From JBBTDV01 sp038042605 (GTDB lineage Bacteria; Bdellovibrionota; UBA1018), in the NCBI GenBank assembly GCA_964358645.1, contig CAYHPW010000043.1:1-22160 (forward strand): a DNA stretch of 22,160 bases, given 5' to 3'. Positions 13,281 through 21,360 of the stretch are shown here, piece after piece; positions within the stretch are counted from its first letter, which is position 1; every line of letters starts with the position of its first letter. The position numbers and the translations under genes are program-made. The notes beneath the pieces were generated by a model. That model saw only the letters and a program-made list of their open reading frames with translations. It ran no database searches and was not told the origin of the DNA.

Positions 13281-14339
13281 TCAGAAGTAGTAATAATGGA
13301 ACAGACCCTCTCTTAGCGCAGAATACTTAGGATATTTTAAAAGCGTTCTGCGGATATTTTCAAAAGTATTTCCGATATATTTAAGATAGGTAGTGTCTCC
13401 GCGATGATTAAGGAATGACGCAAAACTACCGATAGCCTTAAAATTTCTCTGAATGGCCATCATGTCGAACGAATAAATAAATACATCTTTTTTTACGTGA
13501 TTACCGGTCATTGCCTCCCATCTTGCTAGATAATAATCAATAAGGCGTGTGACCTGACACTCTTCGAGTTGATAATAACTATCGCGCAGAAGAGATGCTA
13601 GATCATAAACAGCAGGCCCCATTCTTGCGTCCTGAAAATCTATCAATACGAATTTCTCATTGGAAGAAAACACTGTTCCTGCTCCGCCTTTATCACTAAC
13701 CTGAGTAATCATTATATTTCTACTATGAAAATCCCTATGTGTTAAAACCACCGGCAGTTTTTCAAGAAAAGTGGAAATCTCGCTAAACCCATCGCGCATT
13801 ATGTTTAAATCAGGCTCGTTAATCGTCCTTTTTAAATATCGTTTATAAAAATGCTCTATCGTGAACCCCACCTCCCACATTAATTTTTCAAAATCAAACC
13901 TCAGATCAAACGCCTCTATGCGAGGCGTATTCTCATAAGTAGATGCTTTAACCTGTAAATGTACCAATTGATCGATTGCTTGCTCATAGAGAGTTCTCTC
14001 TATGTCTGAATCACTTGCCTCCTGCAACCGTCTAAGCATGGTCACATCGCCAAGATCCTCTAAAAGAATAAAACCTCTCTTAGCATCAACCTCGTAAACA
14101 TCTGGCACACACACCCCATGTGTGTATAAATGCCTCTGCACAGCAAGAAATGGCAAAGCTATGCCTTGTTTTGAAAACGGTTCAGTCCGCATCGCAACAT
14201 AATTTTTCTCTCTTGTTTTAATGCGGTAATACCTTCTTGTGCTCGCATCTCCTGGAAGTCGCGTCACGGAAATAATAGCTTTTGATTTCTTAAGCCATGA
14301 AGAAATCCCTCTATCTCCATGTGCCAGCCTATCCATCAT
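13281..14339 (-). CDS. amgK: AmgK-type N-acetylmuramate anomeric kinase (APH family)
   Basis: AmgK phosphorylates the anomeric position of MurNAc (and GlcNAc) using ATP; MurU then forms UDP-MurNAc. The protein has an aminoglycoside-phosphotransferase fold with GDASTRRYYRIK (nucleotide loop), ILLEDLGDVTML, the catalytic loop LTHRDFHSRNIM and metal motif LIDFQDARMGPAVYDLASLL. The frame begins at a GTG (14369), overlapping the preceding stop as GTGA, but GGAGGT at 14347-14352 stands 7 bases before the ATG at 14339, giving 352 residues. The neighbour murU and the motifs make AmgK the best call; a general APH kinase is the alternative. A degenerate M48-like lipoprotein gene comes immediately before it. 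Confidence 0.85.
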   Translation of the reverse strand: MMDRLAHGDRGISSWLKKSKAIISVTRLPGDASTRRYYRIKTREKNYVAMRTEPFSKQGIALPFLAVQRHLYTHGVCVPDVYEVDAKRGFILLEDLGDVTMLRRLQEASDSDIERTLYEQAIDQLVHLQVKASTYENTPRIEAFDLRFDFEKLMWEVGFTIEHFYKRYLKRTINEPDLNIMRDGFSEISTFLEKLPVVLTHRDFHSRNIMITQVSDKGGAGTVFSSNEKFVLIDFQDARMGPAVYDLASLLRDSYYQLEECQVTRLIDYYLARWEAMTGNHVKKDVFIYSFDMMAIQRNFKAIGSFASFLNHRGDTTYLKYIGNTFENIRRTLLKYPKYSALREGLFHYYYF

Positions 14340-14346
14340 GCCTCTG

Positions 14347-14352
14347 ACCTCC
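14347..14352 (-). promoter_or_regulatory. Ribosome-binding site that fixes the amgK start
   Basis: GGAGGT on the minus strand lies 7 bases upstream of the ATG at 14339 and inside the longer frame that opens with a GTG at 14369, so the ATG is the preferred start. Confidence 0.7.
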
Positions 14353-14365
14353 CTGATAAATGGTA

Positions 14366-15151
14366 TCACAAGCCCTTTATCCTTTTATGAATTGCTAAAA
14401 AAGTGCTTGACCTGATTATAGGGTTACGCAGAGGAGCATGCTGGGCTATAGCTTTTCTTGCTGCTGCCATCAGCTGATCAATACTGCTCTCCGTTAAAAA
14501 TGAACGATTTAAATTATCCTTATGCATATTTAAAAAAGAAATCATTCCGCGCGGGTCAAAACCGGTCTTATAAAGAATTTCTATGGCCTGTTCTATAGCC
14601 TTAATATGTTCATCATCCGTAAACTCAAGAATTCCATCTTTACCAAACAAAACAGCGCGTCCTTGCATAGCCTCAAATATATTATCAATTGAATTCATGG
14701 CGTCATTTCCCAAAAGATGTCCCAGCTCAAACGCAATAGTGGCCGCTATTTCATTTTCAAAGTCTATCTTTTTTAATAACTCAGTAGATAGATATATCCT
14801 ATTCCCTGGCAGGCTGAAATTTCGCCACCTTAAATCGTCGTTTCCCCCATTTCCATTAATAAGATATATGCTGACAGTATAAATTCGCAAATCAGGCAGA
14901 CTCTCCATCAAAGTTTCTGTCAAACGCGAAAGATATAACAATACTTCAGAATCATTTTTCAGTGAAAGCCGAGTCTCGACCTGCCTCGCCAGCTTGAATC
15001 CGATAATTTTTTCAAACTTATCTTCAAAACCATTCCGGATTATTAGCTCCTGCTTGGACTGTGGACTTATTGTCGTACATCCTTTCAAAAAAATTGAGAT
15101 ATTGAAAAGGATTATTGACCAGAATAGTATTAAGAATCTTCGATATGGCAT
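14366..15151 (-). CDS. Degenerate M48-family (BepA/LoiP-like) lipoprotein, catalytic site lost
   Basis: The 261-residue protein has a signal with lipobox LKGC (Cys25), so it is an envelope lipoprotein. The core follows periplasmic M48 proteases: SLPGNRIYLSTELLKKIDFENEIAATIAFELGH. Active enzymes have HExxH; here it is FELGH (141-145), with Phe in place of the first His. Downstream the ExxxD-type position (normally E-A-D-x-x-G before the LLxxxGYDP stretch) reads KAIEQAIEILYKTGFDP, so the third zinc ligand also seems lost. The fold is kept while the active site is gone, suggesting a non-catalytic role such as binding or chaperoning. It overlaps the longer amgK frame by 4 bases and heads the amgK-murU operon. 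Confidence 0.75.
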   Translation of the reverse strand: MPYRRFLILFWSIILFNISIFLKGCTTISPQSKQELIIRNGFEDKFEKIIGFKLARQVETRLSLKNDSEVLLYLSRLTETLMESLPDLRIYTVSIYLINGNGGNDDLRWRNFSLPGNRIYLSTELLKKIDFENEIAATIAFELGHLLGNDAMNSIDNIFEAMQGRAVLFGKDGILEFTDDEHIKAIEQAIEILYKTGFDPRGMISFLNMHKDNLNRSFLTESSIDQLMAAARKAIAQHAPLRNPIIRSSTFLAIHKRIKGL

Positions 15152-15293
15152 TAATAAGAAATAATGCCAATTTTCTAAAATAAACCAATTACATTTTTCC
15201 TAATTGCGTTTCTTAGTAACCAATGGATAGAGTTCAAGTGCTTATGCCAAACCAGCGTAGTGCTATTGGCAAGTAAAAGGAGATAAAAACAAT

Positions 15294-15911
15294 ATGGATA
15301 ATACAAATAGGATTTTTAAATCACCGAGTTCTATACTGGCCTTTTCGCTTATCGCTTTTTGGCCGGGATTTTCCAATGCGCAAGAAGCCTCATATTTTGA
15401 TTACAACGTAATTAATACACAACTGAGCGCCATGGTAACACCGATGGACTCACTCGACATAATCAATTGGAAAGTCGGCGATACTGCCGAATACAATGTG
15501 GCTGTCGGCACCTTCGGCGTTTATGGAACCCTAAAGAAGTTCGTCAGCAAAGACGAGGGGGCCGCTCTTTGGATTAGACAGGATCTGAACTTATCAATTC
15601 AAAAGCAACAAGTTGATATGTTGATAAACAAGGCTGATGGAAAAGTCTTAAAGCTTATCGTAAACGGCAAGGAACAAGCGGTGCCAGATGATAAGATTGA
15701 GATCATTTCACAAGATTATGCAGAAGTGACCGTTCCAGCCGGCACTTTTAAAACAGTTCATGTAATCGCAAAGACAAAACAGATACCCACTCTTGAAGTA
15801 TGGCTCAACCCTCGTGAGGTGGTGCTAGAAGGAACAATAAAACAAATCGCAACTACAACCTTCAATATTGATATTAAAATGGAGCTTACAAGCTTTAAGC
15901 GTGGTCAGTAG
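15294..15911 (+). CDS. Exported protein of unknown function
   Basis: The 205-residue product has a signal peptide (cleavage likely after FSNA, residue 29). The mature part is beta-rich: IINWKVGDTAEYNVAVG, ALWIRQDLNLSIQKQQVD, EVTVPAGTFKTVHVIAKTKQ, LEVWLNPREVVLEGTIKQ. The layout recalls DUF3108-like periplasmic beta-sheet proteins, in which a V-P-A-G-T-F-K stretch is typical, but no family is assigned. AGGAG lies about 11 bases before the ATG. It is divergent from the M48-like gene (142-base gap) and converges on the LysM gene, with a shared terminator between. Confidence 0.75.
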   Translation: MDNTNRIFKSPSSILAFSLIAFWPGFSNAQEASYFDYNVINTQLSAMVTPMDSLDIINWKVGDTAEYNVAVGTFGVYGTLKKFVSKDEGAALWIRQDLNLSIQKQQVDMLINKADGKVLKLIVNGKEQAVPDDKIEIISQDYAEVTVPAGTFKTVHVIAKTKQIPTLEVWLNPREVVLEGTIKQIATTTFNIDIKMELTSFKRGQ

Positions 15912-15921
15912 TTTTTAAAAC

Positions 15922-15954
15922 AAATGCGTGCCATATTAACAGTGGCACGCATTT
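15922..15954. terminator. Bidirectional terminator-like hairpin between convergent genes
   Basis: A perfect 12-bp stem AAATGCGTGCCA/TGGCACGCATTT with a 9-base loop fills the gap between the exported-protein gene and the LysM gene. A- and T-rich flanks on both sides suit rho-independent termination in both directions. Confidence 0.8.
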
Positions 15955-15955
15955 A

Positions 15956-16741
15956 TTAGTTTTGCACGCTCGCTGCGGCGCCGGGATTTCGTTCACTATC
16001 CTCTCCGGCCTGTCCTGCATCCGCCAGTGGCGCAGGAGCATTGTCTTTTATGTAGTACAGATAAAATCCTGCAAATATCTTGTTTGGATCACGAATAAGT
16101 TGTTTGTTGTTTTCCCAAAGCGCTTTCCATCTCGACGGGGTGCCATAAATAGTATTGGATATTGACCCTAATGTGTCCCCTCTCTGAATCAGATATTTTT
16201 CACCGTTCCTCTCAAGCGTGACGGCAACTACTGATTTTTCAAGACTGAGAATTAACCCAGCGTCAAGCAGGTTTGGGTCTTTTATTTTATCTTTATTCAC
16301 TTCATAAATAGCTTTCCACTTATAAAGATCTCCGTACGTTTCAAATGCGATTTTCATAAGTGTATCGCCAACCCTAACCGAGTACTCTGCTGTTTCCACT
16401 GCTTCAGGTGTTTGAGGTGGGGCGGCTTGTGCTTCCTGGTTAACTGGAGCTGGTTCTGCTGGAGTGGCTTGAGGGGGTTGTTCACTTGGTGCTGGTTCGT
16501 TGTTAGCCTGCTCAGTACTGTTAGAGTTTTTGGCAGGAGGAGGTGGTGTGGCGTCAGCCTGTTCGGTCGGTGGCGGTGGTTCTGTGTCGTCTCCCTCTGG
16601 AATCACATCAGTTCCTGCATCTGCCTCAGTTGCGACTTCTTCACCTGTAATTTCATCTATTTTTGTTTGGGAAGATGAACAGCTCCAAAGTGAGATCCCC
16701 CATGTAGTAGCTAACAATAAAATAAATAGACGCTGCATCAT
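15956..16741 (-). CDS. Lipoprotein with two LysM domains
   Basis: LysM domains bind peptidoglycan; the protein should link membrane and wall. A lipoprotein signal ends in LWSC (Cys21). Residues about 35-118 form a Pro/Glu/Ala-rich flexible linker, followed by LysM1 (120-168, SVRVGDTLMKIAFETYGD) and LysM2 (183-231, LIQRGDTLGSISNTIYGTP). Both keep the xGDTLxxI signature and the WKAIYE/WKALWE helix with following N. GGAGG precedes the ATG at 16741 at good spacing. The gene stands alone on its strand, between the terminator at 15922-15954 and the deoxynucleoside kinase gene. Confidence 0.9.
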   Translation of the reverse strand: MMQRLFILLLATTWGISLWSCSSSQTKIDEITGEEVATEADAGTDVIPEGDDTEPPPPTEQADATPPPPAKNSNSTEQANNEPAPSEQPPQATPAEPAPVNQEAQAAPPQTPEAVETAEYSVRVGDTLMKIAFETYGDLYKWKAIYEVNKDKIKDPNLLDAGLILSLEKSVVAVTLERNGEKYLIQRGDTLGSISNTIYGTPSRWKALWENNKQLIRDPNKIFAGFYLYYIKDNAPAPLADAGQAGEDSERNPGAAASVQN

Positions 16742-16861
16742 CGTATCCTCCGATAAAACACGTTATTGAGGCTTTATGGCCTATATACTCTTCGGAGCGA
16801 AGCTTAATAACTTAAGTTTTATGAGTCTGGGTTAAAATTTATCAGGAAAAAATCAGAAATA

Positions 16862-17596
16862 TTAATGTGTTACTGTCTGATGCGTAAAATCAAAATGTAA
16901 ATCATACGCTGGCTGCTGTTTAGGTTTGTTTTCCAAAAACAAGTCGCGTTGATCAAGGGTCTCTAATATCTTAACCGCTACACTTTCAAAATCTTCCACC
17001 TTCCCAACGAAATCAATATCATCACTTTCAACTATTAACTTTTTACCATCGGAATATCGCTCCATCCAGTCATCATAGTAACGGTTAAGATTGGCTAGAT
17101 AAGACTCAGGAATATTTTTCTCATAATCACGGCCACGTAAAACTATTTGCGTTTGTAAACGGGGAAGAGACTTTCGCAGATATACTATCAAGTCCGGTGG
17201 AGAAAGAAACTGACACATAGCCTGATATAGATCTAAGTAATTTAGATAATCTCGTTCTTCCATTTTCCCTTGTTCATAAAGATTACGGGCAAATATATTT
17301 GCATCTTCGTATATGCTTCTGTCTTGAACCGCGCTATCGGTGCCTTGCGTTACTTTTTGGTGGGCCTTAAAGCGATTATTTAAAAAATAAATTTGCAGTG
17401 GAAATGACCAACGGGCCATGTCTTTATAAAAATCCACCAGGTAAGGATTGTTGCTTACAGCTTCCAGATGGGCTTTCCAACCAAAGCGATTCGACAACAT
17501 TTCAGCCAACGTGGTCTTGCCGGTACCTATATTACCAGCGACCGCGATAAATATTTTGGTATTTGCCAACTGTGTCCCCCTAGATACTTCACTCAT
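16862..17596 (-). CDS. Deoxynucleoside kinase (dNK/dCK-dGK family)
   Basis: Salvages deoxynucleosides by phosphorylation with ATP in the cytoplasm. The P-loop is GNIGTGKT (21-28), DRS motif at 92-94 (QDRSIYEDA), and the lid arginines lie in LRGRDYEKNI (153-162). PLQIYFLNNRFKAHQ is typical of the family and NxxYY follows. Length 244 is usual. Two starts are possible: ATG at 17596, or TTG at 17572 which has AGGGGG six bases before it; the conserved part begins after both. Exact substrate is not evident. It is divergent from citrate synthase with a 100-base gap. Confidence 0.9.
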   Translation of the reverse strand: MSEVSRGTQLANTKIFIAVAGNIGTGKTTLAEMLSNRFGWKAHLEAVSNNPYLVDFYKDMARWSFPLQIYFLNNRFKAHQKVTQGTDSAVQDRSIYEDANIFARNLYEQGKMEERDYLNYLDLYQAMCQFLSPPDLIVYLRKSLPRLQTQIVLRGRDYEKNIPESYLANLNRYYDDWMERYSDGKKLIVESDDIDFVGKVEDFESVAVKILETLDQRDLFLENKPKQQPAYDLHFDFTHQTVTH

Positions 17597-17696
17597 AGGG
17601 TGATCGTGTTCAGCAAGTCAAGACTTTCAGTCTATTTTTTTCTCGATTCATTAGTGCAATAGGAATAAGCTCGCACCAAGACAGGAGGCGACATTT

Positions 17697-18827
17697 ATGT
17701 CTCAGATCCCAGAAACAGCCAATAAAGGGCTAGAAAATATAATTGCATGTACTAGTGAGATCAGTACGATTTACGACGTGACGCTTTTGTACCGTGGTTA
17801 TACAATTGAAGACCTCGCTGCAAGTTGCGGATTCGAAGAAATCGTTTATCTATTGTGGAATGGAACCTTGCCAAACAAAAAAGAGCTAGAGGGTTTTAAA
17901 CACGCCCTAAGCGAGGGTTTAGCTCTTCCATCAGCTATGATGCCTATCATCGAATCTGTAGCGAAGACTGCTTCGCATCCTATGGCGAAGCTTCGCACAA
18001 TCATATCTTATTATGGCTTGCTCGACAGCAACGCTGAAGACATCACACCTGCCGGAGTGAGATCAAAGGCTACTCGCTTGACCGCAGCCTTAGGTCCTAT
18101 GGTTGCAGCTTTATCCAGGTTTGAACAGGGGCAAAGGCCCTTGGCAGCAAATCCGAATAAAACATTAGCTTGGAACTTCCTCAACATGATCCGCGGTAAA
18201 GAGCCGACAGCGGAAGAAGAAAAACTTTTCGACACCGCTTTGGTTCTTCACGCAGACCATGAGCTTAATGCTTCTACCTTCACTGCACGTGTTGTAGCAT
18301 CAACGACAAGTGATTATTACAGCGATATCACAGCAGCGATTGGTTCATTGAAGGGTCCGCTTCACGGCGGTGCAAATGAACAGGTCATGTTGATGCTGAA
18401 GGAAATCGGCTCATATAAAAACGTTGACGCATTTATTGACGATGCCGTCAACGCAAAGAAAAAAGTCATGGGTATAGGCCATAGAGTCTATAAAAACGGT
18501 GACCCACGGGCCAGGATCCTTAAGGAATTGTCACTACAAACGTGTAAGAAGGCAGGCCTAGAAGACTACCATCGCATGCTTGTACACATACAAGAACAGA
18601 TGGAAGCCAAGAAAGGACTGATGCCGAATGTGGATTTCTACAGCGGCTTAGTCTACACCGCGCTTGGTCTCCGTCCCAGAGACTTCACCCCGATTTTTGC
18701 CGTAAGTCGAATTTCGGGTTGGACAGCTCAAGTGCTGGAGCAATACGCAAATAACAGAATTTATCGGCCACGTGCCTTTTATACCGGTCAAACCGGAAAA
18801 AAGATCACACAGCTGACAAACCGTTAA
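17697..18827 (+). CDS. gltA: Citrate synthase
   Basis: Condenses acetyl-CoA and oxaloacetate to citrate, the entry of the TCA cycle. Catalytic residues are in place: His223 (PLHGGANE), His262 (GIGHRVYKNGDPRA) and Asp313 (VDFYSGLVYTALG), with HADHELNASTF at 185-195. The 376-residue length is of the short, Gram-positive/archaeal-like dimeric type, lacking the N-terminal extension of the E. coli enzyme. AGGAGG at 17683-17688 lies 8 bases from the ATG. The end overlaps the convergent TPR gene by 4 bases, with no terminator visible. Confidence 0.97.
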   Translation: MSQIPETANKGLENIIACTSEISTIYDVTLLYRGYTIEDLAASCGFEEIVYLLWNGTLPNKKELEGFKHALSEGLALPSAMMPIIESVAKTASHPMAKLRTIISYYGLLDSNAEDITPAGVRSKATRLTAALGPMVAALSRFEQGQRPLAANPNKTLAWNFLNMIRGKEPTAEEEKLFDTALVLHADHELNASTFTARVVASTTSDYYSDITAAIGSLKGPLHGGANEQVMLMLKEIGSYKNVDAFIDDAVNAKKKVMGIGHRVYKNGDPRARILKELSLQTCKKAGLEDYHRMLVHIQEQMEAKKGLMPNVDFYSGLVYTALGLRPRDFTPIFAVSRISGWTAQVLEQYANNRIYRPRAFYTGQTGKKITQLTNR

Positions 18828-19879
18828 CTTTGCGGAAAAGCGGTTTCCGGCCGCTGTAACTTATTCTCAACTTGCTCCATCAGTTTACTGATTTCGGTTT
18901 TGAGATCAGTAACTGATTGGGGCAGGTTGAGTGACAGCTTGTTATTCTCTATGATCTTTGGTTGATGCTGTTGTGAATATTTTTCAAGTCTGCTCAAAGC
19001 AAGTTGTAACGTTTTACGAGCCATCCATAGTTCCTGACTATCTTTAATATTATTCCTAGACCTGAGACGCGCCAGTCCTATTAGGCTTAATAGATGAAAT
19101 GGTTTTTTCTTAACATCTTCTTCTAGAATTTGTATCGCCGCCGCTTTTTGTCCTAATGAAAGAAATACATCAGCCAACCAAAGAGCGGCTGTTTCAGATT
19201 CTTCTAGTTCTGAGCGGGCTGATTTCAACTCTGCCAACCCGTCATTCAACTCGCCCCTTTGGTGCATCGCCCTTCCGAGCCAAAGTTTGATTTCCGGCTC
19301 AAATGGATTTAATCTTTTTGCTAGCTTAAGCCTTTCTGCGGCGCTGTCATAATCGCCATCTAAAATTTGGCTTTGTCCGATGCGTGTCAATATTTCAACG
19401 TTATCGGGTTCGTGCACCAATGCGCGTTCAAAACTGGAAATAGCATTTCGATACTGTCTTGCTACAAGAAAATTTAGCCCATCTTGGTAAGTCTGAAATG
19501 TTTCACTTGTCAAAAAAAGCTTAGAAAGTACCCTAATTCTTCGAACAACCACTTTTTTGCTATTACCGCGCTCAAAACCATTTGCTTGATGTAAAACAGC
19601 CAAAGATTCCTCTCTCCTGCCTGACAAGACCAGTGACCGCGCCAGTCCCATAGTCGCATCGATTGAGCCGGGGGCTTCCTTAAGTATTGAGCGAAAGACT
19701 ATGGCTGCCTCCCCCCATTTCCTTTTCTCCATCAAGGCTTTTGCTTCCGTGTGGTATGCGCTGATAATGCTGTCCTTTTCTAAATCTTGAGTTTTTACTA
19801 TATTCTTCTGTTGGTTTGCTCCAAATGCGGCATTATCAGTAAAAGTAATCAATAATTTAATGGCTACTAAAAAAATCAT
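18824..19879 (-). CDS. Exported tetratricopeptide-repeat protein
   Basis: At least six TPR-like helix pairs cover about residues 30-290 of the mature part (EAKALMEKRKWGEAAIVFRSILKEAP, ARQYRNAISSFERALVHEPDN, GDYDSAAERLKLAKRLNPFEP, GQKAAAIQILEEDVKKKPFH). TPRs mediate protein contacts; the partner is unknown. The frame is open from 19981, but the hydrophobic segment MIFLVAIKLLITFTDNAAFGA suits a signal sequence starting at 19879, or at a TTG 9 bases earlier; the first 34 codons of the longer frame overlap the divergent gene and look non-coding. A C-terminal coiled-coil-like end (VTDLKTEISKLMEQVENKL) follows. Confidence 0.85.
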   Translation of the reverse strand: MIFLVAIKLLITFTDNAAFGANQQKNIVKTQDLEKDSIISAYHTEAKALMEKRKWGEAAIVFRSILKEAPGSIDATMGLARSLVLSGRREESLAVLHQANGFERGNSKKVVVRRIRVLSKLFLTSETFQTYQDGLNFLVARQYRNAISSFERALVHEPDNVEILTRIGQSQILDGDYDSAAERLKLAKRLNPFEPEIKLWLGRAMHQRGELNDGLAELKSARSELEESETAALWLADVFLSLGQKAAAIQILEEDVKKKPFHLLSLIGLARLRSRNNIKDSQELWMARKTLQLALSRLEKYSQQHQPKIIENNKLSLNLPQSVTDLKTEISKLMEQVENKLQRPETAFPQS

Positions 19880-19959
19880 GCTTTTCAATATATGTAATTT
19901 ATGGGCAGAGTGCGGCTCGACACAATCTTTCTTGCGCGATAAACTAATCCTGTAAGAAC

Positions 19960-21159
19960 ATGAACTTTTTTGGAAAGCCATTGCGGCTTAATATTAAATA
20001 CAATGATTCATTCTTTGTCAAACCAAGTCCCCTGGTATTTATCCTTATACCAACGTTCTTGATGGCCGCTGTTGATACTAATATGGAGACCCCTGAGGCT
20101 TTCGAAGCAACTAGCATCAGGACTTTTGATGTAACCGTTAAGCGAGTCAGCCAGTCTAAAAATGTATATCTATTTAACAATGACGGAACTGGCGAACTCC
20201 CGACTGAAGGTAAGATAATTTTATTAAAAAAAGATTCTAAACCAGAAATGGGTCTTCGGGTTATTAAAACCTATCCAGAACATAAAAAATTCGCCGCCAG
20301 ACGGCTAAATAAATATGGCAGCAAGCACATTCTAATCAATGGCGACTCTTATAATGCAATAATATTTTCTCCTTCTTCTTCTGTCACTGAACCGCTTACA
20401 ACAACAGCCCTATCGTCCGCGACAACTAACCAAAACGAACCAGACACCACTCTTGAACAGCAACCACCTGTTCCGCCCACCGCCCAGCTTTCTGATTTAA
20501 ATGAAAATACTCCACCACCATCAGGCGACGTTGTTAAAAGCCCTCTACCAGAAACCCAACCGGACGAAGACTCACCACCCATTAAAGAGGTGTCCAACAC
20601 CGAATCCGATGATGACGCCGTTGCCGAACATAGCACTGATTTAGCTATCGAGGAGTTGCAGCACCTGGAAACAAACTCACAATGGTTGACCGGCTTTTTT
20701 GGCTACTTTTGGAACCAAAAACCTTCGGGGGCGGAAGATGACTCTTTGGCGTCAGTCTATCTATCTGGTATAGGCATTAGACACACACTATCCTTAGGTA
20801 AACTGCTGATCTTTCGACAACCAGCACTTCAAGACGGATTGCTTCTTGAAAATAGCTTTTCGTTTTATAAGCTGTCCAATTTTGTGGTCGCCGATGATGC
20901 TTATACAATAGCACCAGTAAGCGCGACATTACGGTATAATATGTGTGTTGGCGAAGCATTCTCTATGTTTTTATATGGAGGATTAGTAAAAAATTTTATT
21001 TTAGCTTCCGAAAATTCACTGGTAAACGCCACCGATGCCTTAGGCCAAATTCTACCTGCCGCTGGGCTGGGTATTGCTTTCCGTATAGGTCCAAGTTGGG
21101 ATATGCGTATTGATATGGGTGTGGATATAGCGAGCTTAGGCCTTATGATTGGGTTTTAA
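19960..21159 (+). CDS. Predicted outer-membrane or surface protein with Pro-rich linker and beta-barrel-like end
   Basis: The 399-residue protein has a possible signal (SPLVFILIPTFLMAAVD, about 22-40), a beta-rich front domain (FDVTVKRVSQSKNVYLFNNDG, 54-120) resembling an SH3-like fold, a Pro/Thr/Asp-rich linker (about 130-235) and a C-terminal region with alternating hydrophobic strands (about 250-399). It ends in Phe (SLGLMIGF), the usual signal for outer-membrane barrel assembly. No family is recognised. The start ATG at 19960 overlaps the longer TPR frame on the other strand by 22 bases but not its preferred start. It leads a rightward cluster with lptM-like and lysA. Confidence 0.7.
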   Translation: MNFFGKPLRLNIKYNDSFFVKPSPLVFILIPTFLMAAVDTNMETPEAFEATSIRTFDVTVKRVSQSKNVYLFNNDGTGELPTEGKIILLKKDSKPEMGLRVIKTYPEHKKFAARRLNKYGSKHILINGDSYNAIIFSPSSSVTEPLTTTALSSATTNQNEPDTTLEQQPPVPPTAQLSDLNENTPPPSGDVVKSPLPETQPDEDSPPIKEVSNTESDDDAVAEHSTDLAIEELQHLETNSQWLTGFFGYFWNQKPSGAEDDSLASVYLSGIGIRHTLSLGKLLIFRQPALQDGLLLENSFSFYKLSNFVVADDAYTIAPVSATLRYNMCVGEAFSMFLYGGLVKNFILASENSLVNATDALGQILPAAGLGIAFRIGPSWDMRIDMGVDIASLGLMIGF

Positions 21160-21166
21160 ATTTATT

Positions 21167-21352
21167 ATGATACGTGCAATTCTGTTTATAATTATATTCT
21201 GCGTCTTTGTTTGCTGCGGTGTAAAAGGTCCACCACTTCCACCTGTGCCGTCAACACCAGAAAAATCTGATTTTGCTGAAGATGCTGAAAAAAATAGAAA
21301 GATTCCTTTATCAACCGTTCCGTCTCCAAATCCTCGTATTTCTGATGAGTAA
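21167..21352 (+). CDS. lptM: Small LptM-like lipoprotein
   Basis: A 61-residue protein: a hydrophobic signal (MIRAILFIIIFCVFVC) is followed by CGVKGPPLPPVP, the hallmark of the LptM/YifL family, which helps mature the LPS translocon LptDE at the outer membrane. Two adjacent Cys occur (VCCG); the one before GVKGPP should be lipidated, though the lipobox is odd with F/V/C before it. The frame is open from a TTG at 21149, but the ATG at 21167 leaves a normal signal. It sits 8 bases before lysA, the family's usual place in many diderms. Confidence 0.8.
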   Translation: MIRAILFIIIFCVFVCCGVKGPPLPPVPSTPEKSDFAEDAEKNRKIPLSTVPSPNPRISDE

Positions 21353-21360
21353 GTAAATAA

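Noticed and set aside
16412..16769. Frames opposite the LysM linker with Trp/Cys/Ser/Gly-rich products
   Set aside because: They arise from the Pro/Glu/Ala-rich coding of the opposite strand and show no independent signal.
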